Assembly: GCA_016938095.1 (NCBI GenBank)
Contig: JAFGVG010000250.1
Coordinates: 1-6,103, forward strand
DNA length: 6,103 bases
Origin: Bacteroidales bacterium
GTDB lineage: Bacteria > Bacteroidota > Bacteroidia > Bacteroidales > UBA10428
Direction: 5' to 3'
Notes under the pieces: generated by a model
The model's input: the letters and a program-made list of their open reading frames with translations, nothing else
The model's database searches: none
What the model was told of the DNA's origin: nothing
Translations under genes and position numbers: made by a program
Part shown: piece by piece, positions 5,887 through 6,103 of the stretch
Position numbering within the stretch: the first letter of the stretch is position 1
Layout: the number at the start of each line of letters is the position of its first letter

Positions 5887-6103
5887 ATGAAAAAGCTACT
5901 GAACAACAAATATCTGATATACAGTCTGCTTATTTTAACCGGACTGTTACTGGGCTGCTTTATATTTCGTGAGCCCCACAATGAAACCAACCACATAAGC
6001 AAGGCCTTTTCTGAAACAGAAGAGGTATGGACATGTGCCATGCACCCACACATCCGTATGGACAAGCCGGGGAAATGCCCCATTTGCGCCATGGATTTAA
6101 TTC
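5887..6103 (+). CDS. cusB: CusB-type periplasmic adaptor (membrane fusion protein), N-terminal 72 residues only, cut by right edge
   Basis: The ATG directly follows the TAA of the TolC-like gene with 0 nt between. Residues 1-7 are basic, and residues about 8-27 (KYLIYSLLILTGLLLGCFIF) are a membrane anchor or signal. Residues 47-72 match the heavy-metal-binding domain found at the N-terminus of many CusB-like adaptors: WTCAMHP (C50, M52, H53), then PGKCPICAMDL (P61, G62, C64, C67, M69). The family form, from memory, is YTCPMHP..PGxCPxCGMxL. This domain is thought to capture Cu/Ag and deliver it to the pump. The barrel-sandwich and alpha-hairpin domains expected of the adaptor lie beyond the window, so the family call rests on the N-terminal domain and the operon position. 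C24 in LLLGC resembles a lipobox, but the hydrophobic run continues after it (FIF), so an uncleaved anchor is the simpler reading. Confidence 0.85.
   Translation, partial: MKKLLNNKYLIYSLLILTGLLLGCFIFREPHNETNHISKAFSETEEVWTCAMHPHIRMDKPGKCPICAMDLI

Overview
The window looks like chromosomal or accessory DNA from a member of the Bacteroidota. The reasons are the style of the encoded proteins, the absence of Shine-Dalgarno-like sequence before all four credible starts, and the AT-rich, short-repeat-laden intergenic DNA. The genus cannot be named from the sequence. All credible genes lie on the plus strand.

Layout. Positions 1-180 hold an open frame that enters from the left edge, is not recognised, and is followed by a weak stem-loop. 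Positions 279-632 encode a small exported heavy-metal-associated (HMA) domain protein. Positions 633-860 are non-coding and hold three things: a short 8-bp tandem repeat, a compact element of about 155 bp with near-perfect 15-bp terminal inverted repeats (MITE-like, ends resembling the IS256 family), and a second short tandem repeat. Positions 861-4583 encode a 1240-residue RND metal-efflux pump of the CusA type. Positions 4585-5886 encode its TolC-like outer-membrane partner. Positions 5887 to the right edge encode the first 72 residues of the periplasmic adaptor (CusB type), opening with a Cys/Met/His heavy-metal-binding domain.

How the genes work together. cusA, the TolC-like gene and cusB are packed with 1-nt and 0-nt spacing, so they are almost certainly one transcript and probably translationally coupled. 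Together they would form a tripartite copper/silver efflux system across both membranes. The assignment to Cu(I)/Ag(I) rather than Zn/Co/Cd rests on three methionines (M678, M728, M831) at the places of the CusA metal-binding Met triad. The upstream HMA protein probably binds metal in the periplasm and may feed the pump. No regulator and no CusF are visible here.

The system is a recognisable Cus-type operon, not an unknown one. The parts that deserve a second look are the folded repeat element between the HMA gene and cusA, and the features in which CusA departs from the E. coli model: two extra membrane helices, several inserts, and changed proton-relay positions.
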